Shown: positions 1 through 7,471 of the stretch, piece by piece
Layout of the letters: each line of letters begins with the position of its first letter
Numbering within the stretch: the stretch's first letter is position 1
Assembly (NCBI GenBank): GCA_964635055.1
Contig: CAZWMT010000010.1
Location: forward strand, 81,434-145,433
Length of the DNA: 64,000 bases
Reading direction: 5' to 3'
From: JAEUJM01 sp964635055
GTDB lineage: Bacteria; Actinomycetota; Acidimicrobiia; Acidimicrobiales; DATDAH01
Program-made: the position numbers and the translations under genes
The notes under the pieces: model-generated
Database searches by the model: none
The model's input: only the letters and a program-made list of their open reading frames with translations
Told to the model about the DNA's origin: nothing

Positions 1-7
1 CGAACGG

Positions 8-1555
8 TCAGGGATCGTCGTCGCCGGCGGCTGCCGGTTCCGGATCGGGGCCGTCGCGCATCCACTCGTCGGGGGGCATGGCGCCCTTCAGGCGGTTACC
101 GGTGGAGCATTGGCAGCGGCCGTTGGCCTCGCTGGTGGGGCCGCCTCGGCTGCGGGGGACGACGTGATCGATGTGGCAGTGACGGCCGGGGACCCGGCAG
201 CCGGGGTCCTTGCACCAGCGGTCGCGGATGATGATGGCCTCTCGTAGGGGGCCGGTGAAGTAGTCGCGTTCTTGGCCGAAGTCGAGGATGTGGCTGCCAG
301 GGCCGAAGATGACCCGTCGCCACATGGCCGCGAGCCCCAGCGAGAGCGCTTGGGAGGGGGCGATGGGGGTCTCGTCCTCGAGCTCGCACATCGTGTCGGC
401 CCGCAGGGCTTCGAAGTCGGGGCCGAACGGGTCGGGGGCGCCCCACCAGTCCGGCAGCGGCCGGCGGGTGCGTGGACGAGTCGGCGGCGGGCCGGCGTAC
501 GGCTCGGCGGGACGATCCTCATCGGGGACCGCGGGTTCGGGTCCGTTGGTAGCAGCGTCGTCGCCGGCCGCCTCGTCGGTGTCGCGGCAGGTGCCTCCGT
601 CCCTGTGGCCCTCGGCCTCGCGTTCGGCCGCCGCGGCGTCGGCCTCGGCGAAGAAGGTGCGCACACCCATCATGATGTTGAGCACCCACGTGGGCGGTTG
701 GCCCGGCCGGTCGCACGTCGCCGAGCGCCTCGCCATCTCCACCATCGCGTCGGCCCGGCGCTGCACCGATGTGCGCCGCAGATCACTCGCGGTCGCACCG
801 TCGCCGCAGCGGGCTCGGGCTTCGGCCCAGTCCGCCTCGAACATCTCCTTCTCCAGGCGGTGCAACTCGGCCAGGAACTCGGTGCCACCGATGGCGTCGA
901 GCCAGGCGTCGACGCGGACCATGCCCTCCCAGGTACGCGACGCCGAGGCCGCCCGGCGCTCCTCCTGCTCGCGGGCCCGCTTCTCGGCCCGCTCGGGCAA
1001 CACGAAGTCCAACCAGCGGTCGACCACCACGCAGAACTCGTCGAAGTCCATCTCACGCGCGGCCGCCACCAACTCGCCCTCGGCCTCCGCGAACGCGGTC
1101 ATCACCCTCGGGGCGTTGGCCCGGGCCAGCACAGCGGCGTGCTCGAAGCCGATCACGCCCCGCTCGAACGCCCGCTCGGTGAGCGGCATCGACCGCAACC
1201 GGCGGGCCACGAACCGCTGGTGGTTCACCCGCTTCGGGTCCGCCTTCGCTCTGGCCGCCAGCCACGTCGCCACCGACGGCTGGTGGTCCAACCGGTACTG
1301 CTGGGACGCGTCGAACGCCCCCACGATCGCCACCTTCGTGGCGGCGATCTGGCGTTCGAGCCGGGTCACGCGCAACAAGGCGTCGCCCAGCGTCGCGCCC
1401 GGACGTCCCGCCCACGTCGTCCCCGCCAGCCTCGCGGCGGTCTGCTCGCAGTCGGACAGCGCCGCGAACCCGTCGGGCGGGCTCTCGTGGCCTTCGACTC
1501 GACGATCCTGAACCAGCACAGCCACGGCACCACTCCCACGCCAGGCCTCCGCCAC
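8..1555 (-). CDS. DUF222 / HNH endonuclease domain protein (13E12 repeat family)
   Basis: A 515-residue protein. The N-terminal two thirds is an alpha-helical DUF222-like region containing the family-typical 'GAFDAS' and 'WLAARAKADPKRV' segments. The C-terminus carries an HNH motif with paired cysteines and histidines (CKDPGC, then HCHIDHVVPRSRGG, then a C and an N near NRLKG). This is the actinobacterial 13E12 family, usually multi-copy and often linked to mobile DNA; the biochemical role is not settled. A long acidic/proline-rich linker (about residues 310-370) separates the two parts. The listed start is a GTG without a visible ribosome site; a GTG about 10 codons downstream, preceded by GGGAGT, may be the real start. 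A second member of the family is at 13234-14469. Confidence 0.85.
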   Translation of the reverse strand: MAEAWRGSGAVAVLVQDRRVEGHESPPDGFAALSDCEQTAARLAGTTWAGRPGATLGDALLRVTRLERQIAATKVAIVGAFDASQQYRLDHQPSVATWLAARAKADPKRVNHQRFVARRLRSMPLTERAFERGVIGFEHAAVLARANAPRVMTAFAEAEGELVAAAREMDFDEFCVVVDRWLDFVLPERAEKRAREQEERRAASASRTWEGMVRVDAWLDAIGGTEFLAELHRLEKEMFEADWAEARARCGDGATASDLRRTSVQRRADAMVEMARRSATCDRPGQPPTWVLNIMMGVRTFFAEADAAAAEREAEGHRDGGTCRDTDEAAGDDAATNGPEPAVPDEDRPAEPYAGPPPTRPRTRRPLPDWWGAPDPFGPDFEALRADTMCELEDETPIAPSQALSLGLAAMWRRVIFGPGSHILDFGQERDYFTGPLREAIIIRDRWCKDPGCRVPGRHCHIDHVVPRSRGGPTSEANGRCQCSTGNRLKGAMPPDEWMRDGPDPEPAAAGDDDP

Positions 1556-1817
1556 ACACGGCGGCGGCCACCGGCCTCACACGAACTGGACTTGGGGAAG
1601 TGGCAGCCTGACCCTGCACCCAGAGGCTGCGAGCTGGTCCACCCACCCTACACGAACACCAGTTCGTGCGCAAGGACCGCAGTGCCGGCTGGCGGCGGAG
1701 TCATGACCGCGATCGACGTCGACCGACGCACGCCGGCGTGCCAGTGCTGATCCTGCGGCTACCGACCGACCCGGTGGAACGGCACTCGACGACAGCAGAC
1801 GGACCCGTCGGAACCGC

Positions 1818-1859
1818 CTACGGATCAGACGGCTGGGGTTCGAGTCCCTCCGAGCGCGC
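1818..1859 (+). pseudogene. tRNA-Arg(ACG) 3'-half remnant, copy 1
   Basis: Starts with an anticodon-loop-like CTACGGATCAGA, then a T-arm (GGGG TTCGAGT CCCT) and an acceptor 3' strand CGAGCGC, matching the layout of bacterial tRNA-Arg(ACG). The upstream part does not form a proper anticodon stem or D-arm, although a GCACTCG at 1782-1788 could pair with the acceptor strand at six of seven positions. The last 25 bases (1835-1859) are repeated exactly at 3613-3637. I read it as a 3'-end remnant, either an integration-site copy or a decayed tRNA gene. Confidence 0.6.
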
Positions 1860-1896
1860 TGAACTCCCAGGCCACAGGCCTGTGGCCTGAGTTCAG
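1859..1896 (+). terminator. Strong hairpin directly after the tRNA remnant
   Basis: Arms CTGAACTC plus AGGCCACA pair with TGTGGCCT plus GAGTTCAG around a GGCC loop, interrupted only by a 2-base bulge (CC at 1867-1868). It sits immediately after the acceptor strand of the tRNA-like element, the usual place for a tRNA terminator. There is no clear U tract, as is common in high-GC actinobacteria. Confidence 0.6.
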
Positions 1897-2112
1897 TCGT
1901 CGAGTTGAGCGAGGCCCGTGTCGCCGAGGACCTCGCTCGAGCGCGGCCCCACGTCACGACGACCTGCCCGTGCCCAACCGCGCGACAACTGACCTTCGGC
2001 CCTGTTCACAACGAGCGTCCCCCACCGAACATGGGTTGCAGGGCGGTGACGCCGAAATCGTCGGTGCACCCTCATCGACAGCGCTGGTCGTCACCGGACG
2101 AGGAGGTTGGAG

Positions 2113-3489
2113 ATGAGGCTTCGGAGGCCGAACGTCGCCAAGCTCGAGTCGCGCCAGAACGTCGACGGTCTCGTGCGGGCCCTCGGTGACGAAGATCCCG
2201 AGATCCGGGTGCAGGCGGCGAGGGCGCTGGGCGAGCTCGCTGACCGCCGGGCGGTCGAGCCGCTCATCGCCGCGTTGGAGGACCGGGACACGGAGGCAGC
2301 GGCCGCGCGGGCGCTCTCACGGATCGGGGCGCCCGCAGTCGAACCGCTGGTCCGGGTGATGAGGGAGAAGGGGAAGGGGACCCGCGCCGGCGACTCGTTG
2401 AGGGGCATCACCGATCCGCTCGCGGTGGAGCCACTGGTGGTGGCGCTCGGCGACTCGGATCCGTCGATCCGCGCCGACGCCGCCTGTGCATTGGGCAAGA
2501 TCGGCGACCCGAGCGCGGTGGAGCCCCTCCTGGGAGCCCTGCAGGACCCTCACCGCCTGGTCGCGGACTGGTCGGCGGAGGCACTGGGCAGGATCGGCGA
2601 CGCCAGGGCGGTTCCACCGCTGGTGGTGGCCGAAGGAGGACGTCGCCCGCGAGCGGCAGCCGATGCGCTCGACGCGCTGGGTTGGGCACCTGCCGACGAC
2701 AGCCAACGCGTGGTTCACCTGATCGCGAAGGGTCAGTTCGAGGACGCGGCGCAACTGGGCAAGACCGCCGTCGAACCACTCGTGGCCGCGCTCGGGCTCT
2801 CCGAGCTCAGCGATCGTGAGCGCGGGTCGAGTCTCGAGTACTCCGAGCACGCGGGCCGCGAGCGCGCCGCCAGGGCGCTGGGTGGGCTCGGAGATGTTCG
2901 AGCTGTGGAGCCCCTCATCGGGCTCCTGCACGAAGCCAGCCGGCTCGACACGCCGAGCCTGGGCGACGCCGCCGTCGCCGCGCTGGGCGACATCGGTGAG
3001 CCAGCGGTGGAGCCGCTGATCGCCACCCTCGGCGAACGCGTCTGGTCGGTGCGCGTGAGGGCGATGCGCGCCCTGGGCCGGATCGGGGACCCACGAGCGA
3101 TCGACCCGCTGACGGCGATCCTGACCGACGACGAGGACCGGATGACTCGCGATGACGCCGCCGCGGCGCTTCGCCAGATCGAGGCGGCGGCGAGGCCCGC
3201 TGACGTGGTGATCTCGCGCCGAGGCGTGCGCGGCGCCAACCTGGGCGCGTACCTCGCGGTGGACGTCGGCGACCTCACCCACACCATGCCCCAGCGGACC
3301 TATGAGATCGCCAGGGGCTGGGTCGAACGAGACACCCCTGGACCGCTGCAGGAAGACGAGGTCCACGAGGTCACCCACTTCGCCGGCGAGCAGGCCCCCT
3401 CGACCCTGGAGCGATTCGGCTACGAGCTGGTGTGGCAGGACGGCGGCTACGACATCCTCAAGAAGGCCTCCGGCGAGGAACCGACCTAG
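2113..3489 (+). CDS. HEAT-repeat (PBS-lyase-like) scaffold protein
   Basis: A 458-residue protein built from about ten tandem helical repeats with the motif AVEPLI-x-AL-x-D plus ALG-x-IGD, typical of PBS-lyase/HEAT-like repeats that mediate protein-protein contacts. The last ~85 residues (from about 375) form a separate, non-repetitive domain with a DVVISRRG...WVERDTPGPLQEDEVHEV segment that I do not recognise. I chose the ATG at 2113 because AGGAGG at 2101-2106 gives a 6-base spacing; the in-frame TTG at 2107 would overlap that site. The gene is alone between two tRNA-Arg 3' remnants, so it may have arrived as a small mobile unit. There is no signal peptide, so it is probably cytoplasmic. 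Partner unknown. Confidence 0.85.
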   Translation: MRLRRPNVAKLESRQNVDGLVRALGDEDPEIRVQAARALGELADRRAVEPLIAALEDRDTEAAAARALSRIGAPAVEPLVRVMREKGKGTRAGDSLRGITDPLAVEPLVVALGDSDPSIRADAACALGKIGDPSAVEPLLGALQDPHRLVADWSAEALGRIGDARAVPPLVVAEGGRRPRAAADALDALGWAPADDSQRVVHLIAKGQFEDAAQLGKTAVEPLVAALGLSELSDRERGSSLEYSEHAGRERAARALGGLGDVRAVEPLIGLLHEASRLDTPSLGDAAVAALGDIGEPAVEPLIATLGERVWSVRVRAMRALGRIGDPRAIDPLTAILTDDEDRMTRDDAAAALRQIEAAARPADVVISRRGVRGANLGAYLAVDVGDLTHTMPQRTYEIARGWVERDTPGPLQEDEVHEVTHFAGEQAPSTLERFGYELVWQDGGYDILKKASGEEPT

Positions 3490-3597
3490 CCCGGGCCGCG
3501 GGCGCCCCAGCGGTGGGTCGAGCTCAGGGACCGAACACCGTCAACAGCATCACGGTGGGCTCGCTTCGCAGACCTGGCGGTCCCTCGGCACTCCCGA

Positions 3598-3637
3598 ACG
3601 GACCAGAAGGTCGGGGTTCGAGTCCCTCCGAGCGCGC
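3598..3637 (+). pseudogene. tRNA-Arg 3'-half remnant, copy 2
   Basis: ACGGACCAGAAGG followed by the same 25-base T-arm/acceptor stretch as at 1835-1859 (exact at 3613-3637), then CA. A partial cloverleaf can be drawn from 3557 (GGGCTCG pairs with CGAGCGC at six of seven positions, plus a 4-bp D-like stem), but no valid anticodon stem exists. It lies 1.78 kb from copy 1, in the same orientation, with the HEAT-repeat gene between them. Confidence 0.55.
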
Positions 3638-3691
3638 CAGGCAGGACTGCGATGCGGTCACGGCGTGCCGGGGCGTGAGTACGTTGCGGAG

Positions 3692-4651
3692 GTGGCAGCG
3701 CCGGCGGTCGAGCTCGAGGTCGGCGAGCACACGGTGCGGATCTCCAACCCCGACCGCGTGTACTTCCCGGCCACGGGGACGACCAAGCTCGACCTCGCGA
3801 ACTACTACCTCGCCGTCGGCCCGGGCATCGTGAACGCGCTCCGGGAGCGGCCGTGCATGCTCCACCGCTTCCCGTCAGGGGTGGAGGGGGAGAAGGTGCA
3901 CCAGAAGCGGGTGCCCAACGGGGCGCCGCCGTGGCTCGAGACGGTGCGGGTGGAGTTCCCGCGGTACGGCCGGCACGCGGACGAGCTGTGCGTCACCGAG
4001 CTGGCCCACGTGATCTGGGCCGTGCAGATGTCGACGGTCGAGTTCCATCCGTGGAACTCGAGGCGGGCCGATGTCGAGAAGCCGGACGAGTGGCGCATCG
4101 ATCTCGATCCGATGCCCGACTGCCCGCTCGACCGGACCCGCCGGGTGGCCGGCGTGGTCCACGAGGTGCTCGACGAGCTGGGTGCGGTCGGTTGGCCGAA
4201 GACGTCGGGTGGCAACGGCCTGCACGTGTACGTCCGGATCGCCGCCGAGCACACCTTCGGTGACGTGCGTCGGGCCGCCCTCGCCTTCGCCCGGGAGGTC
4301 GAACGGCGGGCGCCCCGCGAGGTGACCACCACGTGGTGGCGCAAGGACCGGGACCCGGCCGCGCTGTTCGTCGACTTCAACCAGAACGCTCGGGACCACA
4401 CCATGGCGGCCGCGTACTCCGTCCGGGGGCTGCCGGGCGCGACCGTGTCGACGCCCATCGCGTGGGACGAGATCGATGACGCCGAGGCCGAGGACTTCAC
4501 CGTCGTGACCGTGCCCGCCCGCTTCGCCCGACGGGGCGACCTCCACGCCGGGATCGACGACGCGGTGTTCGCCCTCGACGAGGTGCTGGAGTGGGCGGAC
4601 CGTGACGAGCAGGCCGGCGACGTGGACCCCGCTCCGTCCGACGGCTCGTGA
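3692..4651 (+). CDS. LigD-type primase/polymerase domain protein (stand-alone)
   Basis: A 319-residue archaeo-eukaryotic-primase-like polymerase of the LigD PolDom family, which fills and extends ends during non-homologous end joining. Visible motifs are WRIDLDPMPDCPLD (metal-binding DxD), KTSGGNGLHVYVRI and LFVDFNQNARDHTMAAAYSVR, in the canonical order and at normal family length. No ligase or nuclease domain is fused and no ku gene is in this window, so it belongs to the split form of the system. I chose the GTG at 3692: it lies 6 bases after TACGTT (3680-3685), a leaderless arrangement repeated elsewhere in the window. The longer upstream frame runs through non-coding and tRNA-like sequence. 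Confidence 0.88.
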   Translation: MAAPAVELEVGEHTVRISNPDRVYFPATGTTKLDLANYYLAVGPGIVNALRERPCMLHRFPSGVEGEKVHQKRVPNGAPPWLETVRVEFPRYGRHADELCVTELAHVIWAVQMSTVEFHPWNSRRADVEKPDEWRIDLDPMPDCPLDRTRRVAGVVHEVLDELGAVGWPKTSGGNGLHVYVRIAAEHTFGDVRRAALAFAREVERRAPREVTTTWWRKDRDPAALFVDFNQNARDHTMAAAYSVRGLPGATVSTPIAWDEIDDAEAEDFTVVTVPARFARRGDLHAGIDDAVFALDEVLEWADRDEQAGDVDPAPSDGS

Positions 4652-4666
4652 CGAGACGTCGAGCCG
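4642..4666 (+). terminator. Possible terminator hairpin after the polymerase gene
   Basis: CGGCTCG (4642-4648) pairs with CGAGCCG (4660-4666) around an 11-base loop that contains the stop codon. Short and without a U tract, so only a weak call. Confidence 0.3.
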
Positions 4667-4685
4667 GAGGCGTCGGGCGCCCGGG

Positions 4686-4859
4686 CTACGCCGGGTGGCT
4701 CGAGAGGGGCTGCGGCGTCGCCGCTTCGGCGAGCAGCTGGGCGACCAGCGTGTCGAGGAGCCAGTGCTCGTAGCGGTCGATGCCCCAACCCTTGTCGGCG
4801 ACCAGGAGCCGGTAGAGCTCGGGTGACGCGAGGGCGTGGATGAGGTCGGCCGCGGCCTC
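4686..4859 (-). pseudogene. C-terminal remnant of a TetR-family regulator
   Basis: The reading frame encodes a piece beginning EAAADLIHALASPELYRLLV and continuing GWGIDRYEHWLLDTLVAQLL, which matches the ligand-binding C-terminus of TetR-family regulators (the GW...RYE...L.DTL pattern). The DNA-binding helix-turn-helix half is absent: upstream of the fragment the frame runs directly into a terminator hairpin. It lies just downstream of the ABC-2 exporter genes on the same strand, so it is probably the leftover of the exporter's original repressor. Confidence 0.6.
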
Positions 4860-4878
4860 CGAGTGTCGCCGAGCGAGC

Positions 4879-4908
4879 GAGAGCCCGGACCGTCTGGTCC
4901 GGGCTCTC
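4879..4908 (-). terminator. Terminator of the ABC exporter operon
   Basis: Perfect 13-bp inverted repeat (GAGAGCCCGGACC with GGTCCGGGCTCTC) with a 4-base loop, 26 bases past the stop codon of the permease gene. A typical intrinsic-type hairpin, although without a clear U tract. Confidence 0.7.
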
Positions 4909-4934
4909 ACTGTCGGCGTGCGGGTCGGATGCGG

Positions 4935-5798
4935 TCAGTTGGTGTCCCGGCGGTAGAGCAGGACGGTGCCGACGACCAGGCTGGCGAGGGCGTAGCCGGC
5001 GAAGATGGCGGCGTACTGAGGCCGGGCCAGCGCGTGGGCGATCACCACGGGAGCCTCGAAGTTCGGACCGGCGTCGAGGAGCCGGTAGCCGGCGCTGAAG
5101 GGAAGGGCGTGGCGAACGCCCTCCGGCAGCATCGGGGCGAACAGGCTCTCGACCACGAACGACCACATCAGGAGCCCGGTGATGGCGGCGGCGCTGTGGC
5201 GGACGATCATGCCCACACCGAGGCCGATCAGCGAGGCCAGGACGATGTAGAGCAGGGCCCACAGCGCCCGGCTCGTGAGGTGCGAGCCGCTGCCGAGGTC
5301 GACCCCGCCGATCGCCGCCCCGGCGAACCCGGCGACCATCCCGGTCGTTCCCAGGGCCAGGCCGACCATGGCCGCCGTGGTCGTCTTGGCGGCGACGATC
5401 ACCCAGCGGGCCGGGCGGGCCGCGAGCACGACGGCCAGCGTTCCGTGCTGGGCCTCGCCGGTGAACATGAGGATGCCGGCGACGGCGGCCAGCATCGCCA
5501 CGAGCGGCAGCGGGTAGATGAACAGCTCGGATGCGGTGAGCGTGGGGTCGGTGGCCGTGGCGGCCAGCCCCCCGGCGATGAGGGCGCCGACCAGGGCGGT
5601 CAGGGCGAGGATGATCGAGTTCGCCCGGAGCGTGCTCAGCTTGATCCACTCGCTCCGCAGGGCCGCAGGGACGGCGCGGACGTCATCGGCGGTGGTGCGG
5701 ACGGTCGAGCTGCCGCTGATCGCCCACGGGCTGGTCGAGACGGTCGGGATGGTCGTGGCGGTCGGGATGGTCGTGGCGGTCGAGATGGTGGTGTGCAT
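4935..5798 (-). CDS. ABC-2 type transporter permease
   Basis: A 287-residue membrane protein with about six hydrophobic segments (for example IILALTALVGALIAGGLAA, LPLVAMLAAVAGILMF, ALWALLYIVLASLIGLGVGM, and a last one near YAALASLVVGTVLL). The motif EAQHGTLAVVLAARPARWVIVAAK is the usual cytoplasmic loop of ABC-2 permeases. It pairs with the ATPase encoded just upstream (5880-6776) to form an exporter of unknown substrate, often drug- or lipid-linked in related cassettes. The first ~20 residues are a low-complexity Thr/Ile/Pro stretch (TTIPTATTIPTVST) encoded by tandem DNA repeats, so the true start may lie inside or just after it. A 17-bp repeat array occupies the gap to the ATPase gene. Confidence 0.85.
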   Translation of the reverse strand: MHTTISTATTIPTATTIPTVSTSPWAISGSSTVRTTADDVRAVPAALRSEWIKLSTLRANSIILALTALVGALIAGGLAATATDPTLTASELFIYPLPLVAMLAAVAGILMFTGEAQHGTLAVVLAARPARWVIVAAKTTTAAMVGLALGTTGMVAGFAGAAIGGVDLGSGSHLTSRALWALLYIVLASLIGLGVGMIVRHSAAAITGLLMWSFVVESLFAPMLPEGVRHALPFSAGYRLLDAGPNFEAPVVIAHALARPQYAAIFAGYALASLVVGTVLLYRRDTN

Positions 5799-5815
5799 GG
5801 TCGGTTCCTTTTGGG

Positions 5816-5867
5816 TTCGAAAGTGGTTGTGGGCTCGAAGTGGTTGTGGGTTCGAAGTGGTTGTGGG
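5816..5867. repeat. Three-copy 17-bp tandem repeat between ABC genes
   Basis: Unit TTCGAAGTGGTTGTGGG repeated three times (first copy with one extra A, second beginning with C). It lies in the 81-bp gap between the ATPase stop and the permease start and would form part of the polycistronic mRNA. Confidence 0.8.
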
Positions 5868-5879
5868 AGGTCGGGTCGG

Positions 5880-6776
5880 TCAGGCGGAGGCGAACTCGGC
5901 CGAGGTGCTGGTCATCTCGAGCAGCGTCTCCTCGAGCGACGGGGCGACCTCGCTGAGCTCGACGAGCCGGATGCTGTGCTCGAAGGCGATCTGCGACACG
6001 GTCGCCTTCGTGGCGCCGCGGACGACCAGCCGGTCGCCGTCGGCGTCGATGGTGACGTGCGGGCCGGCGAGGGCCCTGGTGAGGTCGGCGGGCTCGGGCG
6101 TCTCGACCACGACGCTCGCCGACTGCCTGGCGGTGATCGCAGCGACGGTGTCGGCCGCCAGGAGCTTCCCGCCACCGACCACCACGAGATCGTCGGCGAA
6201 CATGGACAGCTCGCCGATCAGGTGGCTGGACACGAAGACCGAGCCGCCGCGGCGGGCGAAGCCGGTGAGGTGGTTGCGGAGCCAGCGGATGCCGTCGGGG
6301 TCCAGGCCGTTCGACGGCTCGTCGAGCAGCAGGACCTGCGGGTCGCCGAGGAGGGCCCCGGCGAGGGCCAGGCGCTGGCGCATGCCGAGCGAGAACCCGC
6401 CGGTGCGCTGGTTCGCGGCCGACTCGAGGCCGACCTCGGCGAGGACCGCGTCGACGCGGGCGACGGGGATGTCGCTCAGGGCGGCCATGGCCCGGAGGTG
6501 GTTGCGAGCGGTGTGCCCGGGGTGCATGCACCGGGGGTCGAGGACGGTGCCCACGAGCCGAACCGGGTGGCGGAGGTCGGTGTAGCGGACGCCGTCGTAG
6601 CGCACCTCGCCCTGGTCCGGACGGGTGAGCCCGATCATCATCCGCATGGTGGTCGACTTGCCGGCACCGTTGGGGCCGACGAAGCCGGTGACGCGGCCGT
6701 CGGCCACGGTGAAGGTCAGGTCGTCGACCGCGGTGCGGTCGCCGTAGCGCTTGGTGAGTCCGGTGACGGTGATCAT
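5880..6776 (-). CDS. ABC transporter ATP-binding protein
   Basis: A 298-residue ATPase: Walker A GPNGAGKST near residue 38, signature FSLGMRQRLALAGAL, Walker B VLLLDEPSNGLDPDG and the switch histidine in FVSSHL. The C-terminal third (SASVVVETPEPADLTRAL onward) is the variable domain found in ABC-2 exporter ATPases. I start it at the ATG at 6774-6776, preceded by AGGAG with an 8-base gap; longer frames upstream overlap the neighbouring gene. The start overlaps the stop of the upstream gene by 4 bases (ATGA), so the three genes 7108-4935 are translationally coupled. Confidence 0.9.
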   Translation of the reverse strand: MITVTGLTKRYGDRTAVDDLTFTVADGRVTGFVGPNGAGKSTTMRMMIGLTRPDQGEVRYDGVRYTDLRHPVRLVGTVLDPRCMHPGHTARNHLRAMAALSDIPVARVDAVLAEVGLESAANQRTGGFSLGMRQRLALAGALLGDPQVLLLDEPSNGLDPDGIRWLRNHLTGFARRGGSVFVSSHLIGELSMFADDLVVVGGGKLLAADTVAAITARQSASVVVETPEPADLTRALAGPHVTIDADGDRLVVRGATKATVSQIAFEHSIRLVELSEVAPSLEETLLEMTSTSAEFASA

Positions 6777-7108
6777 GAGGGTGCTCCTGATGGGTTGGGT
6801 GGGGTCTGGTCGTGGATCGGGTTCGGCGGCTCGGTGGCCGTGTCCGGGCCCAGCCGGGTGAGGCCGAGCAGGTCGACGCCGAGGTCGCGCAGCTTCTGGA
6901 GCTGGCCGTGCAGTGCCGCCTGGTCGACGACGGGCCCACGGATCACCGTGGTGCCGTCGTGCTCGTTGGTGAGGCTCATGCCGTCGAACCAGGCCGCCCA
7001 CCTTGCGCCGAGCTGGCCGCTGATGCGGATCTCGTAGCGCGGGACGGGCGCGTGATCAGCAGTCGGTCGCCCGTTCGATGGCTCGGAGGTGCGGTCGTCT
7101 GTGCTCAC
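6773..7108 (-). CDS. Small conserved protein leading the ABC-2 operon
   Basis: A 111-residue protein with a core of about 70 residues (YEIRISGQLGARWAAWFDGM, then HDGTTVIRGPVVDQAALHGQ and LQKLRDLGVDLLGL). This pattern is widespread in actinobacteria next to ABC-2 exporters; my recollection is that it has no assigned function. The N- and C-terminal tails are disordered and Pro/Thr-rich. There is no signal or membrane segment. It overlaps the ATPase start by 4 bases, so it is made together with the exporter. Confidence 0.8.
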   Translation of the reverse strand: MSTDDRTSEPSNGRPTADHAPVPRYEIRISGQLGARWAAWFDGMSLTNEHDGTTVIRGPVVDQAALHGQLQKLRDLGVDLLGLTRLGPDTATEPPNPIHDQTPPNPSGAPS

Positions 7109-7195
7109 GGGGGTGAACGTACGAACGGGCGTGGTGAGCGCACATCACACGATGTGGTGATTGTGTTGGTGACCCTGCGGCGGGGCCGTCCAGGT

Positions 7196-7303
7196 TCAGA
7201 GGCCCAGTTCGGCCGCTCGGGAGACGGCTTCTCGCCGGTTCGTGGCGTCGAGCGTGGTGTAGATGTGCTCGGTGTGGGTCCGCAGGGTGTTGATCCCGCT
7301 CAT
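7196..7303 (-). pseudogene. LuxR/NarL-type helix-turn-helix C-terminal remnant
   Basis: The frame reads MSGINTLRTHTEHIYTTLDA and continues TNREEAVSRAAELGL before a stop. This is the recognition helix and last helix of a LuxR (GerE-like) DNA-binding domain; the frame continues upstream as open codons (to about 7345) without the rest of a regulator. The receiver or sensor part and the first helices of the DNA-binding domain are missing. It sits on the same strand as the ABC-2 operon, immediately upstream of it. Confidence 0.65.
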
Positions 7304-7471
7304 GGTGGCGTTGGTGACGGTGTCACGCGCGGTGCCCGAGACCCGCGGTCGGGCTCACCGGCCGGCGGAGGTGAGGCTCGACGGCTCGCCGGGACTTTCG
7401 GCCCTGCTGGTGGGGTGGCAGTCGGCGCGACGATGCGATGCGGAAATCCACGCTTGAGGGCGGTGATCCGG

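Larger units (their letters stand above)
1556..2112. other. Intergenic region with tRNA-Arg remnant and strong hairpin
   Basis: No convincing protein gene. It holds the 3' half of a tRNA-Arg(ACG)-like sequence (1818-1859) followed at once by a 16-bp stem hairpin (1859-1896). The rest shows nothing I can name until the ribosome site of the HEAT-repeat gene (AGGAGG at 2101-2106). Confidence 0.6.

Noticed and set aside
272..1750. A 492-residue plus-strand frame opposite the first HNH gene
   Set aside because: No domain, no ribosome site; the minus strand carries clear DUF222 and HNH motifs.
1782..1858. A full tRNA gene (77 nt, acceptor pairing six of seven)
   Set aside because: The T-arm and 3' acceptor are good, but no valid anticodon stem and only a poor D-arm exist, so it is called a remnant.
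3557..3636. A full tRNA gene for the second copy
   Set aside because: Anticodon stem cannot form; only the 3' third is tRNA-like.
4860..4910. N-terminus of the TetR-like frame
   Set aside because: These codons are the arms of the exporter's terminator hairpin, not protein sequence.
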